DNA of 64,000 nucleotides from Lautropia dentalis (GTDB lineage Bacteria > Pseudomonadota > Gammaproteobacteria > Burkholderiales > Burkholderiaceae_E). The stretch lies in NCBI RefSeq assembly GCF_003892345.1, contig NZ_RRUE01000001.1, positions 1,690,078 through 1,754,077 on the forward strand, read 5' to 3'. A program made the translations under genes and the position numbers. Positions 37,749-47,114 of this stretch are shown here, piece by piece. A model generated the notes under the pieces. That model had not been told where the DNA came from, searched no databases, and saw nothing but the letters and a program-made list of their open reading frames with translations. Numbering within the stretch: position 1 is the first letter of the stretch; every line of letters begins with the position of its first letter.

Positions 37749-39149
37749 TTATTTGCTGTCGCCGTGACCGTCAGCACCCTGAGCCTGCTGCTGGGCGTCC
37801 TGACCCTGCTGTTGCTGCTGGCCCTGCTGCTGCTGGCCCTGCTGCTGCCCGGCTGCGCCCGGCTGCTGCGCAACGGGGGGCTGGCCGGGTTGCCAGGGTA
37901 CGGCGATGACCTTGGGTACGCGCATCATCTCGACCAGCTGGAAGCCATCGACCATGACCTGGTCACCGGCCTTCAGGCCACCGACCACCACCCAGTTGGT
38001 GCCCTGGGCGCCACTGATCTGCACCGGAACCTGCTTGCGGGTGGCTGCCGGTACCTGCCGTTTCTGGCCGGTTTTCGGGTCCGGCATCTCGACCGTGCCG
38101 GCCGGTTCGACGAGGGTGACCAGGTCGCCCTGGGCGGTGCGGGTGACGGCCTGCTGCGGAATCAGCACGGCTTCGGGAATCTGCGCCTGGTCGAGCAGGG
38201 CACGCACATACATGCCCGGCAGCAGCGTGCCGTTGGGGTTGGGCACCTCGGCGCGCAGGGTGACCTGGCCGGTGCTTTCGTTCACGGTCAGGTCGGTGAA
38301 GAGCAGCGAGCCCTTCTCGCCGTATTCGCGTCCGTCGTCGAACTGGATGCGTACGGCGGCGCCTTCACCCCCTTCGGCATGCTTGAGCTTGCCACTTTCC
38401 AGACCGGCCTTCAGGCGCATGACGGCCGAGGCGGGCTGGGTGATGTTGACGTAGACCGGGTCGATCTGCTGCACGGTGGCCAGCGGCGTGGCGGCCCCCT
38501 GGCCGACCAGCGCGCCCTCGGTGACCAGCGCCCGGCCGATGCGGCCGCTGATCGGCGAGGTGACGGTGGCGTAGGACAGGTTGATCTGGGCCGTCCTGAG
38601 GGCGGCACGGGCCACGCCGATGTCGGCCGCTGCCTGCTTCTGGGCGGCCACGGCATCGTCATAGTCCTGCCGGCTGACGGCGTTGGCCTTGATCAGCGGG
38701 GTGTAGCGGGTGACCTTCTGGGCGGCCAGCTTCTCGGCCGTGATGGCCCGGTTCAGCGAGGCCTGGGCACTGTTGACGGCAGCTTCCAGCGGGGCCGGAT
38801 CGATCTGGAACAGCTTCTGGCCGGCCTCCACGTCCGAGCCTTCCTTGAACAGCCGTTTTTCCAGGATGCCGGCGGCGCGGGCGCGAATTTCGGCCACGCG
38901 CGAGGCTTCGACACGGCCGGGCAGGTTTTCGGAGATGCCCACCGGGGTGAAGGTCACCTTCAGTACGCCCACCGGCAGGGCGGGCGGTACCTGGCTGGCG
39001 GCGCCGGCCTCCTGCTGCCCGCCGCCCTGGTTGCAGGCGGCAAGGGCGGCCAGCGCGACGCTGATCACAAGGGCTTTGACGGCATGGCCCGCCGGGCGGG
39101 TCATGCGCTTCTGGCGGCCATCCTGCCGCGCGTGAGGGGCTTGTTTCAT
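37749..39149 (-). CDS. RND efflux periplasmic adaptor (AcrA/MexA type)
   Basis: The 466-residue lipoprotein has a leader ending in LAACNQ (lipobox Cys), the lipoyl/hairpin region GRVEASRVAEIRARAAGILE with KRLFKEGSDVEAGQKLFQID, the beta-barrel, and membrane-proximal domains (GMYVRALLDQAQIPEAVLIPQQAV). It bridges the RND pump and the outer-membrane duct. The odd part is the C-terminus: after the normal end at about residue 420 it carries a 45-residue Gln/Gly tail with runs of up to five glutamines, encoded by CTG/CTGCTG-type repeats near 37780-37860. It is the first gene of the adaptor-pump-duct operon. Confidence 0.94.
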   Translation of the reverse strand: MKQAPHARQDGRQKRMTRPAGHAVKALVISVALAALAACNQGGGQQEAGAASQVPPALPVGVLKVTFTPVGISENLPGRVEASRVAEIRARAAGILEKRLFKEGSDVEAGQKLFQIDPAPLEAAVNSAQASLNRAITAEKLAAQKVTRYTPLIKANAVSRQDYDDAVAAQKQAAADIGVARAALRTAQINLSYATVTSPISGRIGRALVTEGALVGQGAATPLATVQQIDPVYVNITQPASAVMRLKAGLESGKLKHAEGGEGAAVRIQFDDGREYGEKGSLLFTDLTVNESTGQVTLRAEVPNPNGTLLPGMYVRALLDQAQIPEAVLIPQQAVTRTAQGDLVTLVEPAGTVEMPDPKTGQKRQVPAATRKQVPVQISGAQGTNWVVVGGLKAGDQVMVDGFQLVEMMRVPKVIAVPWQPGQPPVAQQPGAAGQQQGQQQQGQQQQQGQDAQQQAQGADGHGDSK

Positions 39150-39557
39150 GGAAAAACAGGTTCAGCGAACGAAGAGGCCGGAGGAGAAAGCGTCAATGAC
39201 CGGTGAGTCATTTTCCGGCGTGGGTTGGGGAGTCTAAACCAGTCGTGGGCCGTTGGGGTATTCCGGTGTGCAACAGTGTTTTGCCGACAACGCCCGGTTG
39301 ACGGTCCGATACTGGCTGAAAATTGCGCCAGCGCGGTCTGGCCGACCGTGCTGGTATCGTGGGTAAAGGGGGGGAGAGATGAAAAGCGGGGATGGAAAGG
39401 CAGAGATGGAAAGCAGGATCGGGAGGGCCGGCACAGCCCGGGTAAGATGGGCCGCTACCGGCTGCCGTGGGCTGTGCTGGCTGCCGGGTGGGACGGCAGC
39501 CAGGTTGCCGCGGTTGTCGTGACCGTGCATCCGGCAAATGCACCGGACTGGTGCGGG
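39150..39557. other. Intergenic region upstream of the efflux operon, 408 bp
   Basis: It should contain the efflux promoter. The only pattern seen is a purine-rich patch at 39365-39420 with repeated GATGGAAAG / GATGAAAAG words. No regulator gene and no clear operator palindrome were found. Confidence 0.45.
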
Positions 39558-40511
39558 TCAGTCCTGCCCGGTTTTGGCGTCCGGGGCCTTGCCGGCGTCA
39601 TCGGTGCGCGGACGGGCACGCAGCTTGCGGCGCGGGGCGGCAGCGGGTGCCGTGGCGTTACCATCGGCCGTGCCTGTGCATGCTGGGGCGGGGGCATCGC
39701 CCTGGGCGGGCTGCAGCAGGGCCACCAGCTGCGAGAACAGCTTGGGATTGCCGGCCAGGGCCTGGCCGGCGTCCAGATAGCCGGCCTCGCCGCTGAAATC
39801 GCCCATCAGGCCACCGGCCTCGGTGACCATCAGGCTGCCGGCAGCCATGTCCCATGCTTTCAGGCCCCGGTCGAAGAAGGCATCGAAGCGGCCGGCGGCC
39901 ACATAGGCCAGATCGAGCGCGGCCGAACCGGTGCGGCGCATCACGGCGCCCTTGTCGACCAGCGGACGCAGCATACCCAGATGGGCATCCGGCGTGCGGG
40001 CACGACGGAACGGAAAGCCCGTGCCGAGCAGGGCATCTTCCAGCCGGAAGCGTTTGGTCACGCGGATGCGGCGGTCGTTCAGATAGGCGCCGCGGCCACG
40101 GGTGGCGGTGAACAGCTCGTTGCGGTTGGGGTCGAAAATGAGCCCCTGCGTGACCTGGCCGCGTTCCATCAGGGCGATGGAGATGCAGTAGTGCGGCAGC
40201 CCGTGGATGAAGTTGGTGGTGCCGTCCAGCGGATCGATGATCCAGAGATGCTCGACGTCGCGCAGCGGGGTGTCGTGCGAGGCGAAACGGCCGGGCTGGA
40301 AGCCGGATTCTTCGGCGAGAATGGCATGGCCGGGGTACGCGCCGAGCAGCGTTTCGATGATGGCGGCCTCGGAGGCACGGTCCACCTCGGTGACGAAGTC
40401 GTTGCGGTCCTTGCGGGTGATCTGCACAGTCTCGATGTCGACACTGGCGCGCGTGATCAGCCGGCCCGCCTGCCGCGCAGCGCGCACGGCAACGTTGAGC
40501 ATCGGATGCAT
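39558..40511 (-). CDS. suhB: Inositol-1-monophosphatase family protein SuhB
   Basis: The 317-residue protein has the metal-binding motifs of the IMPase family: EES in [27 protein letters not shown], and the second site [17 protein letters not shown]. In bacteria SuhB also binds the NusA/antitermination machinery needed for rRNA synthesis. The last 45 residues, after [10 protein letters not shown], are an extra Pro/Ala/Arg-rich tail beyond the usual length. It diverges from trmJ with only 45 bp between starts, so their promoters overlap. Confidence 0.93.
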   Translation of the reverse strand: MHPMLNVAVRAARQAGRLITRASVDIETVQITRKDRNDFVTEVDRASEAAIIETLLGAYPGHAILAEESGFQPGRFASHDTPLRDVEHLWIIDPLDGTTNFIHGLPHYCISIALMERGQVTQGLIFDPNRNELFTATRGRGAYLNDRRIRVTKRFRLEDALLGTGFPFRRARTPDAHLGMLRPLVDKGAVMRRTGSAALDLAYVAAGRFDAFFDRGLKAWDMAAGSLMVTEAGGLMGDFSGEAGYLDAGQALAGNPKLFSQLVALLQPAQGDAPAPACTGTADGNATAPAAAPRRKLRARPRTDDAGKAPDAKTGQD

Positions 40512-40556
40512 GGGGTATTCTGTGAAAGAAAGAACGATCCCTGTATTCTACAACAA

Positions 40557-41477
40557 ATGACCGAGCGTTCAGCACACCTTTCCGGTTCCTCGAGGGGCTC
40601 TTCGGGCAGTGTTTCGGGCGATTCTGCGGGCAGTTCCCCGGCGAGCTTCCCGGGCAGCGCTTCCGTGGCACCAGCCGCCGGGCACCGGCGCCTTGGGGGG
40701 CATCCGCAGCAGTGGCTCGATGCCTGCCGTTTCGTGCTGGTCTCGCCCAGCCTGAATGCCAACATCGGGGCGGCCGTACGCGCGATGACCACGATGGGGC
40801 TGTCCGATCTGGTGGTGGCCGCGCCACGGGATCCAGACTTTCATGCCGATCCGGCGGTGCATGCGCTGGCGGCGGGCGCCCAGGCCCGGGTGGCCCGGGT
40901 GGGGCGTCGTGACAGTCTGGAGGCGGCACTGGCCGATTGCCAGCTGGCCGTGGCCGTCAGTGCCGAGGGGCGGGAATTCGGCCCGCCTCCCGAATTTCCG
41001 GGGCCGCTGTGCGCGCAGGTACTGGATGAACTGGCGGCGGGCCGGCTGGCGCGCGTGGCCTTCGTGTTCGGCACCGAACGCACGGGGCTGAGCGTGGACG
41101 AGATGCGGCGCTGCCAGCGCTGGCTGACCATTCCGGCCGATGCGGCCTACAGTTCGCTGAATCTGGCGCAGGCCGTGCAGATCGTGGCCTTTTCGCTGCG
41201 GCAGGCGGTGCTGGCGCGGGAGCAGGCCGGCGCGGGAGAAAGGGCGGGTGAAGCAGGCGGCGAGCCGCTGGCCAGTCTGGGCGCCGTGGAAGGGCTGCTG
41301 CAGCATCTGGAGCGCAGCCTGACGGCGCTGGGCACGCTCGATCCGGCCCGGCCGCGCCGGCTGATGCCGCGGCTGCGGCAGCTGCTCGGTCGGGCACAGC
41401 CGACGGCACCCGAGGTGGACCTGCTGCGGGGCATCTGCCGCGATATCGACCGTGTCACAGCCCGCAGGGGTGACTGA
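40557..41477 (+). CDS. trmJ: tRNA (cytidine/uridine-2'-O-)-methyltransferase TrmJ
   Basis: The 306-residue SPOUT methyltransferase methylates position 32 of tRNAs. Motifs: RFVLVSPSLNANIGAAVRAM at the start of the fold, LVVAAPRDPDF, the knot segment VAFVFGTERTGLSVDEM, and AYSSLNLAQAVQIVAFSLR. The first 55 residues are a Ser/Gly/Pro-rich low-complexity leader (SGSVSGDSAGSSPAS) not found in E. coli TrmJ. ATG 40557 is the first usable start after the divergent suhB; no strong ribosome site is visible. A start closer to the fold cannot be excluded. Confidence 0.92.
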   Translation: MTERSAHLSGSSRGSSGSVSGDSAGSSPASFPGSASVAPAAGHRRLGGHPQQWLDACRFVLVSPSLNANIGAAVRAMTTMGLSDLVVAAPRDPDFHADPAVHALAAGAQARVARVGRRDSLEAALADCQLAVAVSAEGREFGPPPEFPGPLCAQVLDELAAGRLARVAFVFGTERTGLSVDEMRRCQRWLTIPADAAYSSLNLAQAVQIVAFSLRQAVLAREQAGAGERAGEAGGEPLASLGAVEGLLQHLERSLTALGTLDPARPRRLMPRLRQLLGRAQPTAPEVDLLRGICRDIDRVTARRGD

Positions 41478-41512
41478 TACAAGCCTGGTGGCGAGGGCAG
41501 GGACGGCGTGCC

Positions 41513-41541
41513 GCAGGGACGAATGCGTCCATGACACGCTT
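41513..41541. repeat. Dispersed element core, copy 7
   Basis: GCAGGGACGAATGCGTCC followed by ATGACACGCTT. GGACG and CGTCC can pair around AATG. It lies between the converging ends of trmJ and lpxH. Confidence 0.75.
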
Positions 41542-41577
41542 CAATGCTGCATCGGGGGTCTGGTGCTGCACCAGCCC

Positions 41578-42384
41578 TCAGCCGGCTTCCTGGCTGCTCG
41601 TGGTGGCCGGCAGCGCCATCCCCTCGGCAAACGACATGACCGTGCCGCGCCCCTGGGGGGGCGCCTGTTCCGACCAGTCGCTCAGCACCCAACGGGTGCG
41701 TTCGGTGCCCTGGTGCAGCCAGCGGTGCAGCGCGGGGCGGTGGGTGTGGCCGTGTACCAGCAGTGCACAGTCGTGGGCATCCATCATGTCATCCACGGCC
41801 TGCGGGTTCACATCCACCAGCAGGGTGCCCTGCTGGGCCTCGTGGCTCTGGGTGCGCAGCGACTGGGCCAGTGCGATGCGCTCCGGCACCGTGCGGGCCA
41901 GCAGCTGCGCCTGCCAGGCGGGCTGGCGGCACTGCCGGCGCCACTGCTGGTAGGGCACGTCGTCGGTGCAGAGCAGGTCGCCATGCGACAGCAGCACCCG
42001 CTGGCCGCCGATTTCCACCACGGTGGGATCGGGCAGCAGGGTGGCGCCGCAGCGCTGGCTGTAGCGCGGGTGGTCCGGCTGGCCCGGCAGCGGGGCATCC
42101 AGCAGGAAGTCCCGGTTGCCGTGCATCAGGAAGGTGGTACCTCCGGCCTGGCCGAAGGCATGCAGCACCTCGGCCAGCTTCTGCGCCGAGGGACCCACGG
42201 CATCGTCGCCGATCCAGTATTCGAACAGGTCACCCAGCAGGAACAGCGTGGTTTCCGGTGCGGGCAGGCGCTGCAGGTGCGCCGACAGATCGGCCAGAAA
42301 ACGGGTCGTCAGGGCCGGGTGGCGGTCATCCAGGTGCATGTCCGAGGCGAACAGCACCTGGCTGGGATCGGCCAGGCGCAGCAC
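41578..42384 (-). CDS. lpxH: UDP-2,3-diacylglucosamine diphosphatase LpxH
   Basis: The 268-residue metallophosphoesterase makes lipid X in lipid A synthesis. All LpxH motifs are present: ASDMHLDDRHPALT, LGDLFEYWIGDDA, MHGNRDFLL, LSHGDLLCTDD and VHGHTHRPALH. It starts 3 bp after the cyclophilin stop, so it is coupled to it. Confidence 0.96.
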   Translation of the reverse strand: MLRLADPSQVLFASDMHLDDRHPALTTRFLADLSAHLQRLPAPETTLFLLGDLFEYWIGDDAVGPSAQKLAEVLHAFGQAGGTTFLMHGNRDFLLDAPLPGQPDHPRYSQRCGATLLPDPTVVEIGGQRVLLSHGDLLCTDDVPYQQWRRQCRQPAWQAQLLARTVPERIALAQSLRTQSHEAQQGTLLVDVNPQAVDDMMDAHDCALLVHGHTHRPALHRWLHQGTERTRWVLSDWSEQAPPQGRGTVMSFAEGMALPATTSSQEAG

Positions 42385-42387
42385 GGA

Positions 42388-42984
42388 TCAGATCCGCTCG
42401 ACCGATTCGATGATCACCGGCTCGACCGGCACATCGCCGTGCATGCCGGCACGGCCCGTCTTGACGCCGGCGATCTTGTCCACCGTGTCCAGACCTTCGA
42501 TGACCTTGCCGAACACGGCATAACCGTTACCGTCCGGTTGCGGATAGTTCAGGCCGTTGTTGTTCACCGTGTTGATGAAGAACTGGGCCGTGGCCGAGTT
42601 GGGCACGCTGGTACGGGCCATGGCGATGGTGCCGCGGTCGTTCTTCAGGCCGTTGCGCGATTCCAGTTCGATGGGCTCGCGGGTTTTCTTCTGTGACATG
42701 TTCTTCTCGAAGCCGCCGCCCTGGATCATGAAGCCAGGGATCACGCGGTGGAAGATGGTGTCGCTGTAGAAGCCGTCATCCACGTACTTCAGGAAGTTGG
42801 CCACCGTCTTCGGGGCCTTCTCGGGGTACAGCTCGATCACCACATCGCCCAGCGAGGTCTTCATGCGGACCTTCGGGGCGGCGCCGGCGGCGCTGCCATC
42901 GGCGGGCGCAGACATCAGCAGGGCGCCCGTGAGCAGCGCAGCCAGCGGGGACAGCAGGGAGTGGGGACGGGAAAACAGGGACAT
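42388..42984 (-). CDS. Periplasmic peptidyl-prolyl cis-trans isomerase (cyclophilin)
   Basis: The 198-residue cyclophilin has a signal peptide ([21 protein letters not shown]) and the family core: [37 protein letters not shown] with the catalytic arginine, [20 protein letters not shown], and [17 protein letters not shown]. The signal peptide makes it PpiA-like. Burkholderiales usually have ppiA and ppiB together here; only one copy is present. GAGGAG lies 8 bases upstream of ATG 42984. Confidence 0.93.
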   Translation of the reverse strand: MSLFSRPHSLLSPLAALLTGALLMSAPADGSAAGAAPKVRMKTSLGDVVIELYPEKAPKTVANFLKYVDDGFYSDTIFHRVIPGFMIQGGGFEKNMSQKKTREPIELESRNGLKNDRGTIAMARTSVPNSATAQFFINTVNNNGLNYPQPDGNGYAVFGKVIEGLDTVDKIAGVKTGRAGMHGDVPVEPVIIESVERI

Positions 42985-43065
42985 CGAACAGCTCCTCAAA
43001 AAAGACGGATATTCAGAAAGGGGCGCGCATGACAGGAGGGGATGCGCATGACGAATGGTCGCGCG

Positions 43066-43180
43066 TGACTGTGCGGGCAGTGCCTTGAAACCATCGGGGA
43101 TTCTGCAGTCCTGCCCTGCGCGCTCAGAAGAGTTTCGTACGAACGGGCAGCTTCATGACACGGCAGCTTCATGACACGCG
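43066..43180. repeat. Dispersed element, copy 8 (long form)
   Basis: The box at 43082-43113 reads CCTTGAAACCATC then GGGGATTCTGCAG. The core end is present twice in tandem, GCAGCTTCATGACACG at 43147-43162 and 43163-43178. The second one runs into the stop codon of the TPR gene at 43182-43184. Confidence 0.8.
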
Positions 43181-43181
43181 C

Positions 43182-43976
43182 TCAGTGTGAGTCGCCACTG
43201 GTGGCCGTGGCCGGTTCCACCAGGGCATCCAGTGCCTTCAGGCGCACGGCACGGGCCGGGCTGGGGGCCAGCTTCTCGGCCTGGCGCCAGCGCTGGGCAG
43301 CCAGCTGCAGGTACAGATCACCGAGGTTCTGGTAGGCCACCACATAGTCGGGCACGGCGCGGATGGCTTCCTCCAGGGCATCGCGGGCGCCCTCCAGACG
43401 GCCCTGCGCGGCACGCACCACGGCCAGGTTGTTGTAGGGTTCGGGCAGCTCGGGGTATTCCTCGATCAGGCTGCTGAACTCGCGTTCGGCATCCGGCAGC
43501 CGCTTCAGCTGAAAGAGCGCCAGGCCCTTCAGGAAGCGCAGCCGGGCATCGCCGGGCGCCTGCTGCAGCGCCTGCTCGGCCATGGCCAGTGCACGTGCCG
43601 GATCCTTGCGGTTCAGTGCCGCCTGGGCCTGCCGGCGACGCTGCTCGAGGATGGTGCGTGCGTCCGGTGTCTGGCCGCCCTGGTTCAGCGGCGGGGGCTC
43701 GTCGGCCGCATCGCCAGCGTCGGTGCCGGCGGCAGAGAACGCGGCACGGGATGCGGACGTGCCGGCCGAGGCACGGGAGGCCTGTGCGCCGGAAGCCTCT
43801 CCCTGCAGCGACCGGGCGCCATCGGCGGCGTCATCGACCGTGGTGTGGGCGGCGCTGATGGCGCTGTCCACCTGCTGGGTGGTCGGGCCGGCTGCAGTGG
43901 CCATGCCAGCCACCAGCAGGGCTGGCAGCAGGAGCAGCCGGGGCAGGGCAGAGAACGGCAGGGAAGGTGAACGCAT
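43182..43976 (-). CDS. Periplasmic TPR-repeat protein
   Basis: The 264-residue product has a signal peptide (LPRLLLLPALLVAGMATAAG). From about residue 110 it has three TPR-like hairpins: RRRQAQAALNRKDPARALAM, LKGLALFQLKRLPDAEREFS and YNNLAVVRAAQGRLEGARDA, with a fourth helix pair at YQNLGDLYLQLAAQRWRQA. A Ser/Ala/Asp-rich linker lies between signal and TPRs. The same gene stands between cysS and ppiA in many Burkholderiales; its partner is unknown. ATG 43976 starts the signal peptide. Confidence 0.88.
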   Translation of the reverse strand: MRSPSLPFSALPRLLLLPALLVAGMATAAGPTTQQVDSAISAAHTTVDDAADGARSLQGEASGAQASRASAGTSASRAAFSAAGTDAGDAADEPPPLNQGGQTPDARTILEQRRRQAQAALNRKDPARALAMAEQALQQAPGDARLRFLKGLALFQLKRLPDAEREFSSLIEEYPELPEPYNNLAVVRAAQGRLEGARDALEEAIRAVPDYVVAYQNLGDLYLQLAAQRWRQAEKLAPSPARAVRLKALDALVEPATATSGDSH

Positions 43977-44134
43977 GAGAAAACCCAAAAATGGCAAGAC
44001 CACCGGAACCGGCGCATCCGGCACGGTGCCGGCAGCGCATGCCCGCGCACTGCCGGGTGAACGGCCGCCGCGTTAAACTCTGCATTCTAGTATCTTCCGC
44101 CCGTCCGTTTCATCCGATTGTCCCTGCCGCCACC

Positions 44135-45679
44135 ATGCCCGCGACACTGAAGCTCTACAACACCCTCACCCGACGCAAAGAAGCCTTCGAACCCCTGCAC
44201 GCGGGCAAGGTGGGGCTGTATGTGTGTGGCATGACGGTGTATGACTACTGCCACATCGGTCATGCCCGCATGCTGGTGGCCTTCGATGTGGTGCAGCGCT
44301 GGCTGCGCGCACGTGGCTATGAGGTCACCTATGTGCGCAACATCACCGACATCGACGACAAGATCATCCGTCGTGCGGTGGAGAACGGCGAGACCATCGG
44401 CAGCCTGACTTCCCGCTTCATCGCCGCCATGCAGGAAGACGAGGCCGCACTCGGCATCCAGCGCCCGGACCTCGAACCGCGCGCCACCGACTACGTGTCG
44501 CAGATGCTCGACCTCGTCGGCCTGCTGGAGAAGCACGGCTATGCCTACCGCGCCGACAATGGCGACACCCTCTTTCGTGTGCGCCGCTTTGCCGGCTACG
44601 GACGCCTGGGCGGCAAGAGCCTCGACGACCTGCGGGCCGGCGAGCGCGTGGCCGTGGCCGCCGGCAAGGAGGATCCGTTCGATTTCGTGCTCTGGAAGGC
44701 GGCCAAGCCGGACGAACCGCCCGAAGCCTGCTGGCAGAGCGACTATGGCCGCGGTCGTCCCGGCTGGCACCTCGAATGCTCGGCCATGTCCACCCGCCTG
44801 CTGGGGCACCAGTTCGACATCCACGGTGGCGGTGCCGACCTGCAGTTCCCGCACCACGAAAACGAAATCGCCCAGAGCGACGCAGCGTACTTCCCCGAGG
44901 GCGGCAGGAGCTTCGTCCGCTACTGGCTGCACAACGGTTTCGTGCAGGTCGATGGCGAGAAGATGTCCAAGTCGCTGGGCAATTTCTTCACCATCCGTGA
45001 CGTGCTGCAGAAGTTCGACGGCGAGGTCATCCGCTATTTCATCGTTCGCTCCCACTACCGCAGCCAGGTCAACTATTCCGATGCCGGCCTCGACGACGCG
45101 CGCGAATCGCTGCTGCGTCTCTACAACGCCCTGTCGCCGGACTGGAACGGGGCAGACCCGGCGGGCGCCGGTGCCGAAGCAGAGAAGGGGCAGCGGGCAG
45201 GTGGCACGGCGGCTGGCCAGCAGGCCGATGGCATGCAGACCGGCGAACGGCAGCCGGGGGCGTTGCGCACAGCGGGCGCTGTGGCCCCGGTCGACTGGTC
45301 GGAGCCCCGGGCTGCGCGCTTTGCCGAAGCGATGGACGACGACTTCAACACGCCGGTGGCCGTGTCCATCCTGTTCGAGCTGGCCACGGAACTGAACCGC
45401 ACCCGCGACCCCGCCACCGAGCGCCAGCTGCGCGGCCTGGCGGCCGTGCTGGGCCTGCTGGGGCAGGATCCGGCCACCGTCCGCCGCAACGGCCTGCACG
45501 GCGCCGCGCCGCAGGAGGGGCAGCTCGACGATGCCGCCATCCAGCAGCTGGTCGATGCCCGGCTGGCCGCCCGCAAGGCCCGCCAGTTTGCCGAGGCCGA
45601 TGCCATCCGCCAGCAGCTGGCCGAGGCCGGCATCGTGCTGGAGGATGGCCCCGGCGGCACCCAGTGGCGACGTGGCTGA
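44135..45679 (+). CDS. cysS: Cysteinyl-tRNA synthetase
   Basis: The 514-residue class I enzyme has HIGH at residues 40-43 (CHIGHARM), the zinc cysteine C31, WHLECSAMS with further zinc ligands, [14 protein letters not shown], and KMSKSLGNF. Compared with the roughly 460-residue norm it carries about 45 extra residues of Ala/Gly/Gln-rich sequence near residues 340-388 (bases 45150-45290), between the anticodon-recognition helices ([11 protein letters not shown]) and [20 protein letters not shown]. It diverges from the TPR gene, with 158 bp between them containing a TCTAGTATCT patch that may hold a -10 box. Confidence 0.96.
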   Translation: MPATLKLYNTLTRRKEAFEPLHAGKVGLYVCGMTVYDYCHIGHARMLVAFDVVQRWLRARGYEVTYVRNITDIDDKIIRRAVENGETIGSLTSRFIAAMQEDEAALGIQRPDLEPRATDYVSQMLDLVGLLEKHGYAYRADNGDTLFRVRRFAGYGRLGGKSLDDLRAGERVAVAAGKEDPFDFVLWKAAKPDEPPEACWQSDYGRGRPGWHLECSAMSTRLLGHQFDIHGGGADLQFPHHENEIAQSDAAYFPEGGRSFVRYWLHNGFVQVDGEKMSKSLGNFFTIRDVLQKFDGEVIRYFIVRSHYRSQVNYSDAGLDDARESLLRLYNALSPDWNGADPAGAGAEAEKGQRAGGTAAGQQADGMQTGERQPGALRTAGAVAPVDWSEPRAARFAEAMDDDFNTPVAVSILFELATELNRTRDPATERQLRGLAAVLGLLGQDPATVRRNGLHGAAPQEGQLDDAAIQQLVDARLAARKARQFAEADAIRQQLAEAGIVLEDGPGGTQWRRG

Positions 45680-45794
45680 CCCCTGTTTTTTGTCCTGACA
45701 TACCGCGTTTCCGTGTACGATAGCCCCCGCCAGCCAGTACGGGCCCGAAGCCGTGCCCCGACAGCCCTTCGGTGCTGCCGGGCTGCCAGGGGGG

Positions 45795-45874
45795 CTCTGC
45801 AAAAGTCCTGCGGCACTTTGGCTCCCCCTGCCCGGGCGATCCTGGGCCCAGGGCGCCGCAGGACTTTTGCAGAG
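45795..45874. repeat. Perfect 20-bp inverted repeat in the accA leader
   Basis: CTCTGCAAAAGTCCTGCGGC (45795-45814) has its exact reverse complement at 45855-45874, with a 40-bp GC-rich spacer that itself can fold (CCCTG and CCAGGG). It ends 74 bp before the accA ATG. It could be a regulatory RNA hairpin, a terminator for cysS, or a remnant of a small mobile element. Confidence 0.85.
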
Positions 45875-45948
45875 GCTCTCCGGGCCGGGACACGAAGACG
45901 AAACGTTTCACGGCGCGATTTCACCGCAGCGCCCACCGACAAGCCGCC

Positions 45949-46914
<966 letters not shown>

Positions 46915-47006
46915 GCGGTTCACCGCCAGAAACGGGCCCTGCCCGTGACGGGGCGTCCGGTGCGGGCGCCCCGGCGCTCTCACAGTCTGCGGCCGCACAT
47001 GACGCA

Positions 47007-47114
47007 GCGCCTTCATCCGGGCCGGCGTCTTCAGCTGAAACAGCGCCTTCGCCCGAAACGGTGCCTTCACCTGAAACGGCGTCTTCACCCGAAACGGCGT
47101 TTTCGCCCGAAAAG
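47007..47114 (+). repeat. 18-bp tandem array at the tilS N-terminus (6 units)
   Basis: Six 18-bp units start at 47007, 47025, 47043, 47061, 47079 and 47097, consensus GCGTCTTCACCCGAAACG, encoding ASSPET-type hexapeptides. The array spans the chosen GTG start of tilS, so the true start is uncertain. Confidence 0.85.

Noticed and set aside
34510-37767. Open frame of about 1085 codons on the plus strand across the efflux locus
   Set aside because: It is antisense to the RND pump gene, whose sequence is unmistakable. The antisense product is His/Gly/Asp-rich with no family features, as expected from complementing a GC-rich gene.
39558-41477. A single 750-codon plus-strand gene from 39225 to 41477
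   Set aside because: The first 444 codons are antisense to suhB. Only the part from 40557 onward matches TrmJ.
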